Part shown: one piece after another, positions 30,801-45,428 of the stretch
Layout: each line of letters starts with the position of its first letter
How positions within the stretch are numbered: position 1 is the first letter of the stretch
NCBI GenBank assembly: GCA_005281725.1
Contig: SSBO01000003.1
Location: forward strand, 3,833,824 to 3,897,823
Source of the DNA: Wuchereria bancrofti
Lineage: Eukaryota; Nematoda; Chromadorea; Rhabditida; Onchocercidae
Length of the DNA stretch: 64,000 bases
Reading direction: 5' to 3'
Notes under the pieces: model-generated
Databases searched by the model: none
What the model was told of the DNA's origin: nothing
The model's input: only the letters and a program-made list of their open reading frames with translations
Position numbers and translations under genes: made by a program

Positions 30801-33800
30801 ACAGCACCTCTTTCAACACCTAGAAGATGAATTTCATCAACAATTACAAGCGCAACATCTTTGACATATTGACGAATTTCCCAACTGCGTGTTATACCAT
30901 CCCACTTTTCCGGCGTTGTAATCACAATTTTAGCTGAACTCAAGCTGCGAATATCCGGTGAATGATCACCGGTAAGCTCAACTGTCCTTAAAAAAATTGG
31001 TATTAATCAGAACATATATAAACGTTACAAATAATGGAAATTAAAGTTCAAGGAACGATCCAGGAAGCATAAGCATCTTGTATATTATCTGAAAAAAGAA
31101 AGTAAATAGCCAAAACAGAAAACCGAAATACGGAAATTAATTTCGATCTGGAGGAATGATAAACAGCTGTGTAAAAACAAAGAATGGTAAATGAATCAGA
31201 GAAATACAAAACCTTATATTCAGCTTTCGAAATTTTTCATCCCAATCAGAAACACGTTCGCGCACTAAAGCTTTTAACGGTGCAATGTACACACACTGAA
31301 AATAGCAATTCATTTATTCCTCAGAATAACCAAATTAGAATAATCAATAATTTCAAATTATTTTACAAAATCTGAAATCTATTTACCAGATTCCATTCGC
31401 AACAATAACAAATTTAAAAAATCAATTTAAACAATTCTTAATGAATTAAACCTTCTTAGCTGGATATTCGCGAAAAATACGATACATTGCTAGTTCAGCA
31501 CAAAGAGTTTTACCAGAGCCAGTTGGTGCGCCTATTAAAGCATTCTGATCTGTATTATACAAACAGTAGAAAACCTATAATAAAATTAGTTTATAAATTG
31601 TTTCGCAAAAAAATTCCAAGGCCATAAAAAGATAGAGACGATGAAAGCAAACGAATAGAAAAATAACCTGTGTCTGCACTGGATTAAAAAACTCGAAACT
31701 GTAAATCGACTGGAATGTCTCATTTTTCAAAGCCGCTAATGGTAACGGATCCAAATCTAGCAAATCTATAATTTTGAGTATATAGCTCGTTTAATTAATA
31801 AAAAACTGAAAAATTCAGTATAACAGTAAGGCTCGAAATTACAAACGAAACCAACGTATTTCAACTTGTATAAAAAAAAAAAAACCTGCTACGAAAGAAA
31901 TATTCATACCCGTATGCGGACAATGTGAAGATGGTAAAACACAATTATGCATCGAAATGGGAACAACACTATCATCAACCACGTATCGATCACTTGCAAC
32001 ACGCACCTGATAATTGTGGGTTAACTGCTGATCCCTGATTGGCACCGTAAAAATGAGATTTTGTGGTTCACTGTTACGGACCTACAAAAGAAAAAATGGA
32101 TGCAAAGAAATAAATCGTATACAGTAGATGTTAAAACATGTGACAGAAAAGTTTGCAAAAAAAAAATACTGGATTCAATTCAAAAAATTTTCTATTACTG
32201 CAACATCAATTTTCGCTGGTTGCAACAAATAATAACCTACAATTGAATAACAATTAAAAAGAGAAATAAAATATAATTTATAAACCTTATTCTTATTAAC
32301 CACGATCTGATCATGATGAATGATAATGTTTTCATTGATATCTTCAACAAAAATCCAGAAAACTTGAACACCAGTTGAACCGAGAAAATGTTCATTCCAA
32401 ATGAAATCTGGCGTTAAAATTACAGTCACTTGAATGATCGTGCTGCAAAGTGATCAAATAATTCATAAACTACAGATAGTTTGGTGCATCAAATAAACAT
32501 ACCACTTACCATTCTTAATTTTTTTAAAAGTACTTTTACCAAGATTTTTTCACTAAATTCCTCCAAAAGTCCCTTTTTTAATGCTCACAAGCAAGAATGT
32601 CAATGATGTAAAGAAATTTTCGAAGACTTAGAATTCCGGAAAAGTCTCTTTGGTTTATTAACATTTTTCCTAATGAACATAAAAGTTCTAAAAGAAATAT
32701 GAAAAACCCAGAAGTCTTTTATATTTATTAGAGGGGTTATTTTTCATAATAAAGCAAAACTTTCAGAGACTTATAAAAAAGATACTTGGTGAAAATACTT
32801 CAAGTTAATTTTGAAATGAGAAATGACCACAAAATCAAACTAGTGGTTAAACTTTTCTACCCCAAAATCTGCAAAAATCATGCAGTTAACCTATGAGAAA
32901 TATTACAGACTTTGTGAGAGGCTTGACTGAGGCTTCCAAATTCATCACTGGCAACATGCGTACTGCTTCATACATTTTCTGCCCATCACAACTTAACATT
33001 GTCCCTAAATAAAACCATTTATGATAATGACGATTTTCTATTTTCTGGTAAAGAAAGGCACATTTATTTGCAACCTGATTTTGCACTTAAGCAAAATAGA
33101 AGTCACGAAAAAGTAGGAACTGAATTTTTTTACCAAGTTCTTTTGCGCTCATCTCATAGAGTTGATAATGAGAAAGTTTTCTTCGCTCAATTTTTGGAAT
33201 CCAGTCTGCTCGAATAAAGTCACTGAGCTGTCTAGAACAGAAATTATAAAAGCTGTAAAAGAAACTGACTTACTAATTATTTTAGCATCAAGAATATAAT
33301 CCTTCCCTTCTTCCATATAATTGCTCAGAAAAAATGTAAGTTAAAGAGATTGAGAAGTCACCAAATGAATAATATAACAACAGAAAAGTTGAAGAGACTA
33401 ATCTGCAAAAGCTATAAAAAATTATAAAAGATGTGCGAAAAGCATGAAATTTAGATCCTTACCTTAGCGGTGTCTGAAATGGCCATACTTGCTTATCAAA
33501 ACATTTCGCCATAGCTAACGTTGCATTAGCTGCTTGAGCCCATCCCTTTCTCAAAGTTATTTCAAACATTGCACGACATAGTCGATCACAGTTCTGCTGA
33601 ATAAACATTGATTCCGAAACCAGTGAATAACTTCCAATGAAAGCTCGTGAAATATGGGCCTACAAAAAGTCATGACTATCCAACATCCACAGTCTGATAT
33701 TTTTGTTACAAAATAATTAACTTCATTATTTACCTGGATTAAACAGTTTATTTTTCCAGGTACAGTTGCTAAAGCACCTCTTTTCAACCGCAAAGGACAG

Positions 33801-36800
33801 GAAGTTTGTACAAGTTCCTCCAATTCCATCATTTCTTCTTCTCGCACCTTAATCAAAAGAATATTTCAGTTGGTAAAAATAAAACAATTCTGCATAAGAG
33901 AAGAATGATTTTATTGGATTGTTGAAAGCTGTAGATATATCCTTCATCTGACACTCACACGAAGAAAATTTTTAATCGATTTTATATGTAAGGAACCAAA
34001 AATATTTCAGTGGATTACAAGGACTAGCTATCAACTCTTGAATAGACTACCAACCGAGCTATTGTAATAAATGAAATAATTACTCTATTAAATCTTAATT
34101 ACTTTATTAAACCTTAATTTACGACCTTAATTTGATCAAATTCTGTTGCTGATGCAATTAACGACAAAATCATATCGTCACTCATGAATGCTTGCAATTT
34201 TATTCCTCCAACTCCATTCATAAATACTTCAATTGTTTCATATTTCATGTAATAATTTGAAGCTATTCGTCCAAGATCTGTTGATGCCACGTAACCATTT
34301 CTGAAAATTACTTGTATAATATTCCATATTACATTTAAAAAATAACCTTAATCATCATAATCTATATGGATCATTCTGTTTTAATTAGGTTTTGATGACA
34401 ATATTCTTGGTGAATTAAAAGAAAGAACTATAATATTAGAACTTACATACTATCAAACCTAATCATTTGACTTTTGTCCAATTTATCAGCTGCTTCCGTC
34501 ATCATTTGAGTTAAATACTCATATAAATCAGGGTCACGCTCTAATTGACCCCGAGGTATTCCATATGCAAGGGGATTTAGTTTAGCTCGAATAAAAAAAT
34601 ATGTGTATTTGAGCCATTCGACCGCTTCAGGAATACTTGACACCGTCCCTGGAACGTTACAGACATTCATTTTCGTTCTCAATTCAAAATATGATAGAAA
34701 TCAGCAGTTACGCAAACAGAAGAAAGAAACCCGCTTGCAATAGTTTGATATGAAGTTATCTCCGAAGTAAATTCTAACTAAATAAGTATAAGTGACAAAA
34801 AAATTGGATGAAATAATAAAACTTTAAAAATATCAACAAAAGCTCATCATCTTTTTTAGCATCCTGCTGTAATAACATTTAGGATATCAATAAAAAGGAA
34901 ACGAACCTAAAGAGATTTCGGCATTCAGATTATCGTAAATTCGCGACATAAACTGGCTTTCAATAGGCGCTTGACGAAGCAACATATTCAAGTACTGTGG
35001 CATACTTTTTTTCCATGTAATGATTACGCCATGTCCTACAATTTGTTCGCATGATAAGTGGATGAAATTCTAAAATCTAGCACTAGAAATTCAACACAAA
35101 TCCAGCCCATCAGACTGTATCAGAACTGCATCGAATGAGTTGTAAATAATTATAATATAGCCATGCGATTACTGGTTAGTTCTCGGTTGAAAGCCTGATT
35201 CATTCAATCAACGACGATATGTAGCATTGGCTTAAACTTTTAAATTTCCATTAAGTATTGTTTAGCAATAAACGATACAGTGTTAATGCGGCATGTCTAC
35301 GTTGAAGAAAGCCTTAACAGGAGCAACATTTGACCATATTTCAGCACTGCTAAAGATATAGCTTATAGAATTTCGGAAATATCACAACGATTCATTATTT
35401 ACCTGAACTCTCATATTGTGGACGACCAGCTCGACCAAAAATTTGTTGCACATCGAGAACACCTATATCACTGAAACCGCCTTTCTGAACATTGAAGATT
35501 TCAGTGCCCTAAACGATTTTGCTCGAGTTTGAAGTAAGTGGAAATCTTACAAATCTTGGAATTTTTGTTCTAATACATAAACTATATATATATATATGTA
35601 TATGTTTGACCGTTGTCTACTTAAAGCTTGCACTTTTAAATAATAGTTTCCAATGATTTAACATAACACAGTAAGACAACTTAAAATCCAGGAAAAAACT
35701 AAATAACTTTAAATGAACAATGAAAATCTTACTCGAATAACAACAGCATGTGCCGGCAAATTGATACCCCAGGCAAGAGTTGAGGTGCAAAAAAGCACGG
35801 TAATATGTCCATTAGCGAAGAACTTTTCAGTCATCAAACGGTCCCGGCGTGGTAAGCCAGCATGGTGAATACCAAAGCCAAGGCGAAAAAATTCCGCTAA
35901 CATACCATTTCGACAGTTTTGAACCTGAAAAAAACATATTTCCTTTATTTGATCTTAGCTTCCGATTGCACTTTGGTGGGTTTTATTGCCACCATATTGC
36001 CAACGGTAAGCTTGTCATGGTTATTTATTCCGCTAACAAAACCTATTTATTCAAATGTTCATTCATTTATTACTACTGCAATAAATATCTTTTAAAATGT
36101 GGAAGAAAAAGAAATTTTATGAATAACCGATTTCATTGCATTAATGTACTGCACTGAACCACTTCTTGTAGGTAAAAAATGATTCAATTCTCCCTGAAAA
36201 GATTAACAAAAAGTATTGGTTATCCTGAAATCCATCAAAGTATTTAAAACTATTAAAAGAGGACATAAATACGGTTCGAGATGAAAGTGATTTATTACGT
36301 CCAGTTTAATGCTGTGTGTAGTACTGAAAAACTGCAAGAAAGAAACCCTTTTTGCAGCTTCATCTCGGAAGGTTGTCGCTAATTTTGTTGTAGCATTACG
36401 GGCTGTTACAAAGACAAGAACTTGATGTCCTTTGCTCACAAACTGATGCACTTTGTCGTAACACACTTCGTCCATTTCACGCATTAGATCTGGTCCCATA
36501 TTTCGTGGATTACGAACACCAATAAAACTAAAAAGAATGTCGTAAGACATAATCTGTCGCATGTTAAATGTCGCACTAGCCAAGGGTTCAACATATCAAA
36601 AATTGCGTGATTTACTGCATATTACATCATAAGTTTTCATACAATTTAATGTATCCTATTGCAATATTTGTATGTTTCGATTTTTTGCATTTCAATCTTC
36701 TAATTTAAAATTTCAAAAAACTTTACGTTTGTGAAAGTGGAACTGGTCGAAAGCGGCCGTCAAAGAAGAACATCCCTTTATGGGGATTTACACGCAAAAA

Positions 36801-39800
36801 CCTTGCAACATCGATATAATTTGGTAGCGTTGCAGAAAGTCCAATAATCCTAACACATTGCTGACTCATTTCCACCTGAAATTAGCAGCGTAATCTAGTA
36901 ATCTAAAGTTAAAACAATTGCAACAGAATATAGTGTTGCCTATAGATAATCAATGTCACTACTGACAATTGTACAGAAACAATAAAATCAAATTAATAAG
37001 ACAAATATAATGCAAATTTCATTAGAAAACAAGACAAGACTGATATAGCTCAATGGATTTTATAGCTGTACTTTTAATAACAAACAGTTATAAATTATAA
37101 CATATAAAAAATTAAAATTTAAAGAAAAAAACGCAAATAATGCACGTAGAACCTGTCGCAGTGTTCTTGCAACGATGGTTTCAATTACCGGTCCTCGATC
37201 ATCGTGTAACAAATGAATTTCATCTATAATTAGTAGCCGTACCATTTTTGACAGTGGTAAATCGATAGCTTTTCTCGTCACAACATCCCATTTCTCTGGA
37301 GTCAGGACAAGCATCTAAATAAATACTTCAAACATAAATTTCTGTCATGTGGAAAAATAATTGATAATTCTTTCACAACTACTATTAGTGACATGAGTGC
37401 ATGCCACTGAAATAGACTTCCTAGTGTTGAATGGAAAATGTATAAAAAATGGACAGATAAATAAGCTCAAAAGGTTACCTTCAGGTTTATCGTCAGCATA
37501 CTTAAAGATGCCTAATAACTTCACTATTTCTGAATTTTTTCCCAGTCTTGCAGCAACAATGAAATTTGAAATACTAAACAATGAATTAATATTTCTCTTC
37601 TAACTCCTTATACAGGTTATCACTGAAAATCCTATTTGATTGTCATATTAAAAAGAGCACAGCAATTCTTTCAACAGTCTTCAAAATATAAGCTTATTTC
37701 CTTCTTTTAAATATTACATTTCAATCTATTTGTATTTAGTTTCAATTTTCCGAGTTATAGGAAAATGTCTCTCTACCTGTGTTTCGGCAATTTGTTTCCT
37801 TGAAAGTGTTGTGTCACCCGTTAATTCACGTACATGCAAATTTAGTGGAGCTAATCGCTTAGCAAAATTCATCGTCATTTCAGTTGCCAATGCTTTCATT
37901 GGTGCGATATAAACAATCTGCGACAGTTTCACATAATGCAAACATAGTGTATAAATTTTTAGATGCAATGAACCTCAGAAAAGGATTACGATGTAAAGGT
38001 AATATTTTCGATGCGAAGAACTGGATTATTTTTATAGGCACTATAATTGTAATTTGTGTTATTTTATCAGTTAACCACCGTACTTTGAAATCATTTTTGT
38101 GAATCACACCATTATCCATGTAGCCATGTATCGTGTTTAAAATTGCCAACAGTGCAATATTCGTTTTACCTAAATTTTTGGCATATTTAGTTCAAGTTCA
38201 TCCTAATTATGGACATTAGAACCTGTTAGCCTTTCTGGATAGGTCTACAACAAATGCAAACAAACATTATCACACCTGCACCCGTCGGAGCACAAATCAA
38301 CAAATTTTCTTGTGATTTGTAGGCTTGCGTAAACACCAATGACTGAATGACATTAAGTTTTTCGAAGCCATCAAAACATTTCTTTCCTAACTGCAACAAA
38401 CAACAAAGAAATATCAGATTCTGTAGGAAATAGGAATTGAACTAATTTTCCACAAAACATGCACACATTTTTCTAGGTGCACTATTTAAACAAATTTTGA
38501 TGAAGTAAACCGCATTTCTAAATAAATAAAAGAATATCTCCGACCTCATCAAAATCCTCGATATTAATTTGTTGCGTTGCTGTGACCTGAGATCTATCCA
38601 TTGCAGGAACATAAACTTCTTCATAAGTGTCGCGAATTACACGAGAAGAATTAGCCGGTAAACATCGCTTAAAAAATATACAGTTAAATTCACGTCATTT
38701 TAGCCTTTCTTTTCTCTTCTAATTAGGTGACAACTCCCACTAGGCAAAATAAAGTATGAAAGCAATTAACTAGTACACCCAATATTTTAATTACGGGGTT
38801 TTAGGATTTACCTAATTCGGAATTGCAGTAATTTACAAACAAAGTTGACAAAATAGACGAGGAAAGGAAAGCCTGTCATACTTTTTCCTTTACCATTTTT
38901 TCTCATAAATATAATTACGTATTACTGAACAAACAAAACCTTTGACCCGTCAACAGTGATAAAAATATGTTCGGATTCGGTTAACGCATCGTATACATAT
39001 GGAAAACGTTCACGTGGAATAGTTCGCTGATTTTCATGCAGTGTTTCTAACCACCGTTCCGCCTCCAGCTCTTGAAACCTGGCATAGAAGTAAAATTTAA
39101 TATCTTCCACGACATCGAATTACCACTGAAAAAAGATTTCCCTCAGCAAACAAACCTCTCCTTGAGCATTTCCTTTTGGACCTGTTTCAACTCAAGTTTT
39201 TCATTTTCGTTTAGATTTTGCGTAATTTTATTTAGCTGCTTAGCAGCACGTTTCTGCTCCCGTTTTGCCATTTTGCGTATGTTTACATCAGCATTTGACT
39301 GAACTGTTACCTGTTGACAATACAACGGTTGTTCCCTTTGCTTTTGTGATTGTCGCTAAAATTGATATGAACTGTCAGGGCTTTCTTGAAAGATTTAAAA
39401 CAAAATTTTTGCCTAAATTTTAAATTGGATGAAAATTTTAATAAACGTGTTTTAATAAAATTTTAATATGTGAAAACTTTAAATGAAAACTTCTATTTAT
39501 TATGTTATTTGTAACAGCAAGCAGACAATCCTTGCAAATTGCAAAGCTTCAAATACATAAATAAGTAATTAGAGATGAACAAAGAGTTTATCTCTTAATT
39601 CATTTCCTTAAGATGATTAAATATAACTTGAACTTTTTTTATATTAGTGTTATACCAATATTCTCTCCAGTTTTGTAGTTCGAGCAACATCCTGACGAAC
39701 TGAGTTATAACAATTTAACAGCTCCTCTCTCGATGACAATATCTTACTAACTAAATCAAACTGTTCAAATCCAAGTAAATCGATAAGCTGGAAAAGAAAG

Positions 39801-41428
39801 AAGTCAATTACTGAACTGATTAGTCTACAGAAACGAAACAGTATTTTTCAGTCACTATTTCCAAGTGCTGTGAATGTTTCCATTAATTTTTAAGTATATA
39901 CAGTCAATTCAGAGTTGTGACACAAAATTCTGCATTAGAAGAATATACGACAACCATGTCTGCTTCTACAGTAAGCTCATATTTCAGCATAGTATGAAGT
40001 ATCTCTTGGGAACAAAAGAACTATATGCTTGCAAAATGAAAATGCTTCCTTCTTACAACTTCTGTCTTGCTTTGAAGAAAAGATGTACTTCGCCTTGTAT
40101 ATCGTCATCTTCATTTGGAGAACGCAATAAATCAAATAAATGACGACTGACTGATTCTGGGTCGTCATAAATTCTGTTGATTGCCGACATAATATCACCA
40201 CTTGTCATGATGTCCTGTATGATTTTATATTTTATAAGAACATTTCTACCATAATTTGACCGAAACGCATCAATTGATCACAATCGCTGCCACAAGCAAA
40301 GTTATAAAAGATAACGCGTCACAATTTATAAAACCTTGGAGAAAATACCCAGTACAACACTTCAAGAATAATGGAAAAGAATTAGTCCATTCATCAGAAC
40401 CTTTGATGAAGATGGTGCACTATTGGCGGTGGTACTGGGAATTGTTATAATAGTATCATCAGATTGTGCAGTGTTGGAATGAAGCGTTTGTTCGACGAAT
40501 CGTTTTCTCCAGTAGATATGTCGTGTCGTACTAAAATTAAGGCTATATATCTTTGCATTAAAATCAGTGTACATAAAGAGCGACGGAAACTTATAAAAAG
40601 TGGATGTTTTGAACTATTCCTCCTGCCTAATGACTTCAACACATTCATGATAGGACTAATATTTTTGAAAAAGGTTTTTATTAAACATTTAGAGAAACTT
40701 CGCAGTAACATCTAACATTATTTGATTGTTGTCATCAGTAATAGTAAATAATAATAGTAACAACGCTTTCAACATCGGCTTTCTGACTTTCTGAATATTT
40801 TATTAACTAACCGTGGACCATATTCATCTGCAGGAGGATTTATCGTATCTGTGCCATATTTTTCAACGAACTCTTCCATACTTCACTGCAGCTTTTTTCT
40901 GTAAATCACTTCATGATTTTATCCTTGCAGTAAACCGTAAGTAGTAAGCACTTCATATGATAGCTGATGAAGACATCAGTAACTGAAGCTTACATCATCC
41001 ACAATCTCTCGCAACATTGTTCTATGTGACATTTAGCAAAAAAAGTGCCTATAGAATCCGAATGACCGGAATATTCCAAAACCATTGTCTTGTTTGCTTT
41101 GTTTAACTTATAAATTTCATGGAAATACAAAACTGCTTTACACTACATACATAATTTTTTGCTATGCAACTACCATACAATTAGCTTCTTTACCTGTGTG
41201 CGAAAAACACCTCTGCTCCTCAATAATAACTAAGAGAAGTCCCATTTGCATTAAGCAACCACTTAGCGATAACATAGTAGCGTCAGCGTTGCACAGCACC
41301 ACTTCGAAAATTTTTAGCAAATTAGAAAACCTTGGGTTTGCTAATAGTTTGCTGTAAGGTAGAATAATTTCGTTGGAAGACTTTAGTTGACGTTTTTGCG
41401 GGTACAATGGAAATATTAAACTTTTCAC
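24832..41428 (-). CDS. ascc3: ASCC3, activating signal cointegrator 1 complex subunit 3 (Ski2-like double helicase)
   Basis: 3'-5' helicase of the ASCC complex, known for alkylation repair and for splitting collided ribosomes. N-terminal cassette: CAPTGAGKT (split by an intron, 38300/38160), [21 protein letters not shown] (about 37220), GLSATLPNY (about 36850), MDEVCYDKV and [13 protein letters not shown] (about 36450), [11 protein letters not shown] (about 35430). First Sec63 unit about 34700-32000. C-terminal cassette: GAPTGSGKT (about 31530), [11 protein letters not shown] (about 30830), GLSTALANA (about 30570), IGRAGRPQ (about 28740). Second Sec63 unit to the TAG at 24832-24834. MDEVCYDKV and the GLSTALANA form of motif III fit ASCC3, not the spliceosomal Brr2. 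First exons (41428-41194, 41132-40994, 40880-40812, 40530-40401, then one opening with DIMTSGD near 40215) join in phase, but use of the ATG at 41428 is less certain than 40879. Confidence 0.93.
24834..24858. repeat. Perfect 9-bp hairpin over the ASCC3 stop region
   Basis: AAAGTGTCG (24834-24842) and CGACACTTT (24850-24858) are exact reverse complements with a 7-nt loop. It covers the last codons of ASCC3, overlaps the final base of the stop triplet and would fold in the mRNA. Confidence 0.85.
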
Positions 41429-41869
41429 TTGTTTAAGTTATATGGGCCTTTAATTAGCTTCTTTCTGTAGGTAACGAATGAGTGGGAGTTTAGAGTGATC
41501 TAGTAAGGCTAGTGTAAATATGGTATAAGGCTTTTGATATAGAACTTAGCACATTAACTATCAAATAATTAGGCCAGGAGGAAAAGGATGATACTGGGAA
41601 TGGAAAGAAGAGGGGAAGGTCACAGAGCACGCTGTGTAACTTTGAAAACGGAGTTTCATTGATTGTTGAATATTTAGTTGAAGGTATTACAGAGCATTGT
41701 ATTTGGGATTTTGTTCGATTTGCAGAAACTTATCTGTTTAACTTAAAACAACTCAATTACTGATTTCAATTCTCATTTTTTACTTCTATTTCTTGTGTGT
41801 TTTTTTAATGTTTTCTTTTAAAATACTTCACTCCTTATGAAATATTGTAGGATAAAGTTCGCTTTAGCT
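41429..41869. promoter_or_regulatory. Bidirectional promoter region ASCC3 / CCT2
   Basis: A short divergent gap of about 440 bp (about 990 bp if ASCC3 starts at 40879) must hold both promoters. No clear TATA box or named factor site was identified. Assignment is from gene layout only. Confidence 0.5.
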
Positions 41870-44800
41870 ATGCTTCCAGTACAAATATTAAAACAAAATG
41901 CTCATGAAGAACGAGGTGAAGGAGCACGTTTATCATCATTTGTTGGTGCAATTGCAATTGGTGATTTAGTAAAATCTACATTGGGACCGAAAGGAATGGT
42001 AAGTTAATTGTTCCATGCAAAATGTTCAAAGGATTTTATATTTTTTCCTTCATTTTTGTATGAATATTGAGAATTTATTAGTAGACAGGTTTGTCTATGA
42101 TAATTCTGGTGATTGTGTAAAGTAGTTCCTGTAAAGCTTCTTCCATTACATGAGGCATTAATCTTCTAAAAACACCAAGTCCTTAGGCTTCAAAATTCAG
42201 TTGTTTTGTTTATGTGTTTTTTTCCCTTTTTTCATACTCGTAGATCTCGAATTTACAATACATTTAAGGATAAAATTTTGTTGTGTGGTGAAGGTGATTC
42301 ACAACAAGTGCAGGTAACAAATGATGGAGCTACTATTTTGAAAGCTATTGGTGTTGACAATCCAGCTGCAAAAGTTCTCGTTGGTAAGAGATTGAGATTA
42401 TTAGTAGTTAATTTTCAGAGTGCTCTCATTCAAAGCAGAAATTCTGGTGAGTTGTGATCGTCACTGAACATAATAATACTGATATTGAGGATGAGCTCGT
42501 AATTTGGAAATCATAGTTATTCATCAGTTTCGGCTTTTTTCACTTTTTTCTGTGCTTTTTTTATTTTTCCTGGCAATGTGAACTTTTCGTTATTTAGAAA
42601 TTTCGATGACACAAGATTCGGAAGTGGGTGATGGAACAACATCAGTGACCGTTCTTGCTGCTGAGCTATTGAAAGAAGCCGAACGACTGGTTGCTGCCCG
42701 AATTCATCCTCAGACAATTATTGCTGGCTATCGACGAGCTTTAAAAATAGCGCAAGATGCGCTCCGAGCATCGGCTAAAACTTCCAGTCCAACAGATATG
42801 CGTGATGACTTATTGAAAATAGCTCGAACAACACTGGGCTCCAAGATTTTAGCGCAACATAAGGAACATTTTGCTCAACTTGCCGTTGATGCTGTGTTGC
42901 GTCTGAAAGGTTCTGGATGTCTGGAATCAATTCAGATTATCAAAAAACTGGGTGGTTCGATGGATGACAGTTATCTGGATGAAGGTTAGAGTAAAAGATA
43001 TAATGTGGAAAAAATTATGTCAGTTAGTATGAGACTAAATTATCGAACTGTTGTTTGGTAAGGATATTTAATTCCCTTTCCAAGAGCAGACCCTTGTTGA
43101 TGACTTCATCCATAAGGTCGATTCTCTTGGTAAATTGTGTACTTCTCATCGTATTCGCTGTCCGTATCAAACATAGTGATTGTTTAACAGAAGTGACATT
43201 ATTTCCTAACAATTTCTTTTTAGTTATTAAAATATTACTGCATGCGGTTCATTTTCCATTTTTAAGGGTTTTTGCTTGAGAAACGTCCAGGCATGTACCA
43301 ACCAAAAAAAGTTGAAAATGCAAAAATTCTGATCGCTAACACGCCGATGGATACCGACAAGGTTTGTTCACGCACTGTTTAGTGGATGAGGTTGGAAGTC
43401 TTAAGTAAATAGGAGTAGTATTGCTATCATTTTGAACACAAACAGCGAAATCACCATTTTATTATCTCATAGTTCAGTATGCATTTTTTTGTATTTGCTT
43501 GAATATATCTACTATAATTAGGTGTATCTTTGCTTAGACAATCCCGAATTTTTAGAATGTATAGTTTACGGAACGCACCCACTGCTAATGGCGCTTGCGG
43601 GTCAATCTGGGACTTTTTTCGCACCTTAAGATTATATAAATCTGTTAGAAGGAAGTATTTTAATTTCTAGGTGAAAGTATTCGGTTCAAGAGTGCGTGTT
43701 GATTCTGTGGCTAAAGTTGCAGAACTGGAAGTTGCTGAAAAACAAAAAATGAAGGACAAGGTTGGTTTACGGATCAGACAGTTTAGTTTGTACTATTAGC
43801 AGTAGCACTTTCAAAAACTATCCTTGAAGTTAATTCAGATGGTCTGAAATCAGATTTCTATTGCAGGTAAATAAAATCCTAGCACATAAAATTAACGTGT
43901 TTATCAACCGCCAGTTGATATACAACTATCCGGAGCAGCTCTTTGCTGATGCTGGTATCATGGCCATCGAGCATGCCGATTTTGAAGGAATTGAAAGACT
44001 TGCTCTTGTTCTTGGTGTGTTTTCGTGACCTTTGTGTTCATTAGATTCTATTTTTACCAGTTAAAGGTTCTATAATTTATAGGTGGTGAAATCGTGTCAA
44101 CATTTGATTCACCTGAATTAGTTAAACTTGGTTCTTGTGATCTCATCGAGGAAGTTATGGTTGGTGAGGATCGGCTCCTGCGATTTTCTGGTGTTCCTAT
44201 TGGTATGAGTAAATCTTTGTGAAGTATCTTTAGCGGTTTTTCTTATTATCTTTTCCTGACAATTTAATTCATTTTCTATTTTTATCAGTATTTGAAAATA
44301 TATTTAGTTCTTTTTTTGTGATTTACTGGGTTGCATAAATTATTGTTATACTACTCTTTGTAGGTGAGGCTTGTAGTATTGTCGTCCGTGGTTCTACTCA
44401 ACAAATTCTTGATGAAGCGGAACGATCACTTCATGACGCGTTATGTGTCTTAGTGACTCATATTAAGGAAGCACTCACTGTCGCCGGCGCAGGAGCGTCC
44501 GAAATTTTGATGAGCACTGCAGCAATGTCCGAAAGTCAAAAGGTATCAATAACAATTAAATTAAAATATATTGTACTTATACTCCTCAGTTATTCACTAG
44601 TTAAAATAGAGATTTTAAAACAATGATTTTGGCTACTTTTTCTAATGTTTCATACAGTAAGTTTCTCAAATTAAGATTGCTGGGAAGGAGTCGCTTGCTG
44701 TAGAGGCATTTGCTCGTGCATTGGCGCAATTACCAACTTACATTTGCGATAATGCTGGTCTGGATAGTGCAGAAATCGTATCAAAGTTACGTGCTTACCA

Positions 44801-45428
44801 CAGTAATAATAATCACAGCATGGGAATTGGTTAGTTTGTGTTGTTTTCTTGATCATGCATGGTCAGTGTCTGATTTTTAGATATATTGGAAGGTTATAAT
44901 TGAATATGGCAGGATAACTTTTGATCTTTTCATCTGTAAAATGTATACATGACACATCACTTCGAAAGAAATGTTATGCACACGTAAAAGAGATTTTAAA
45001 TGGAGGATGAGGTAGTAATGAGGTATCTTTGATTACAATTACTTAGAATAACTGTTCGATACCTTTTACTTTCAGTTAACAAGAGTAGCATACTGCAAAA
45101 CACATGATTTCGTTCGAAGTTATTGCCGTGTACAAATTTTCAGATGTTGAAAAAGGCGAACCAGCGGACGTTATTCAAAAAGGTCTGATTGAGTCGTTCA
45201 GTGTAAAGTTGTGTATGGTTTCCAGTGCAGCAGAAGCGGCTGAGCAGGTGAAACGTTTGAATTCCAATTATTTCTGAAGGACTGTATGCGATTATCATAT
45301 GGTCATCGTTTTCATAGAGAACTGCAAGTTTTGAAATAAAGGTGTTTTATAACTTACAGATTCTTCGTGTGGACAATATCATCAAAAGCGCACCACGACA
45401 ACGAACGCGTGATCGTAGACCTTGTTAA
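41870..45428 (+). CDS. cct-2: T-complex protein 1 subunit beta (CCT2 chaperonin)
   Basis: One of eight subunits of the cytosolic TRiC/CCT ring that folds actin, tubulin and other clients using ATP. Exons: 41870-41998, 42269-42383, 42598-42984, 43267-43361, 43671-43760, 43867-44014, 44083-44202, 44364-44542, 44676-44829, 45144-45247, 45360-45428. Total 1590 nt, 529 residues (vertebrate CCT2 about 535). Seen: [12 protein letters not shown] and VTNDGATIL near the N terminus, the ATPase segment [29 protein letters not shown], the beta-subunit-typical [20 protein letters not shown] stretch (here [16 protein letters not shown]), [32 protein letters not shown] and C-terminal [11 protein letters not shown]. 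Three acceptors are AAG (before 42269, 43267, 44676). The start gives a family-length N terminus. Confidence 0.97.

Noticed and set aside
24832..41428. Spliceosomal helicase Brr2/SNRNP200
   Set aside because: Same domain plan, but the MDEVCYDKV and [13 protein letters not shown] segments, the C-cassette motif GLSTALANA and the N-terminal QVTVQS region fit ASCC3.
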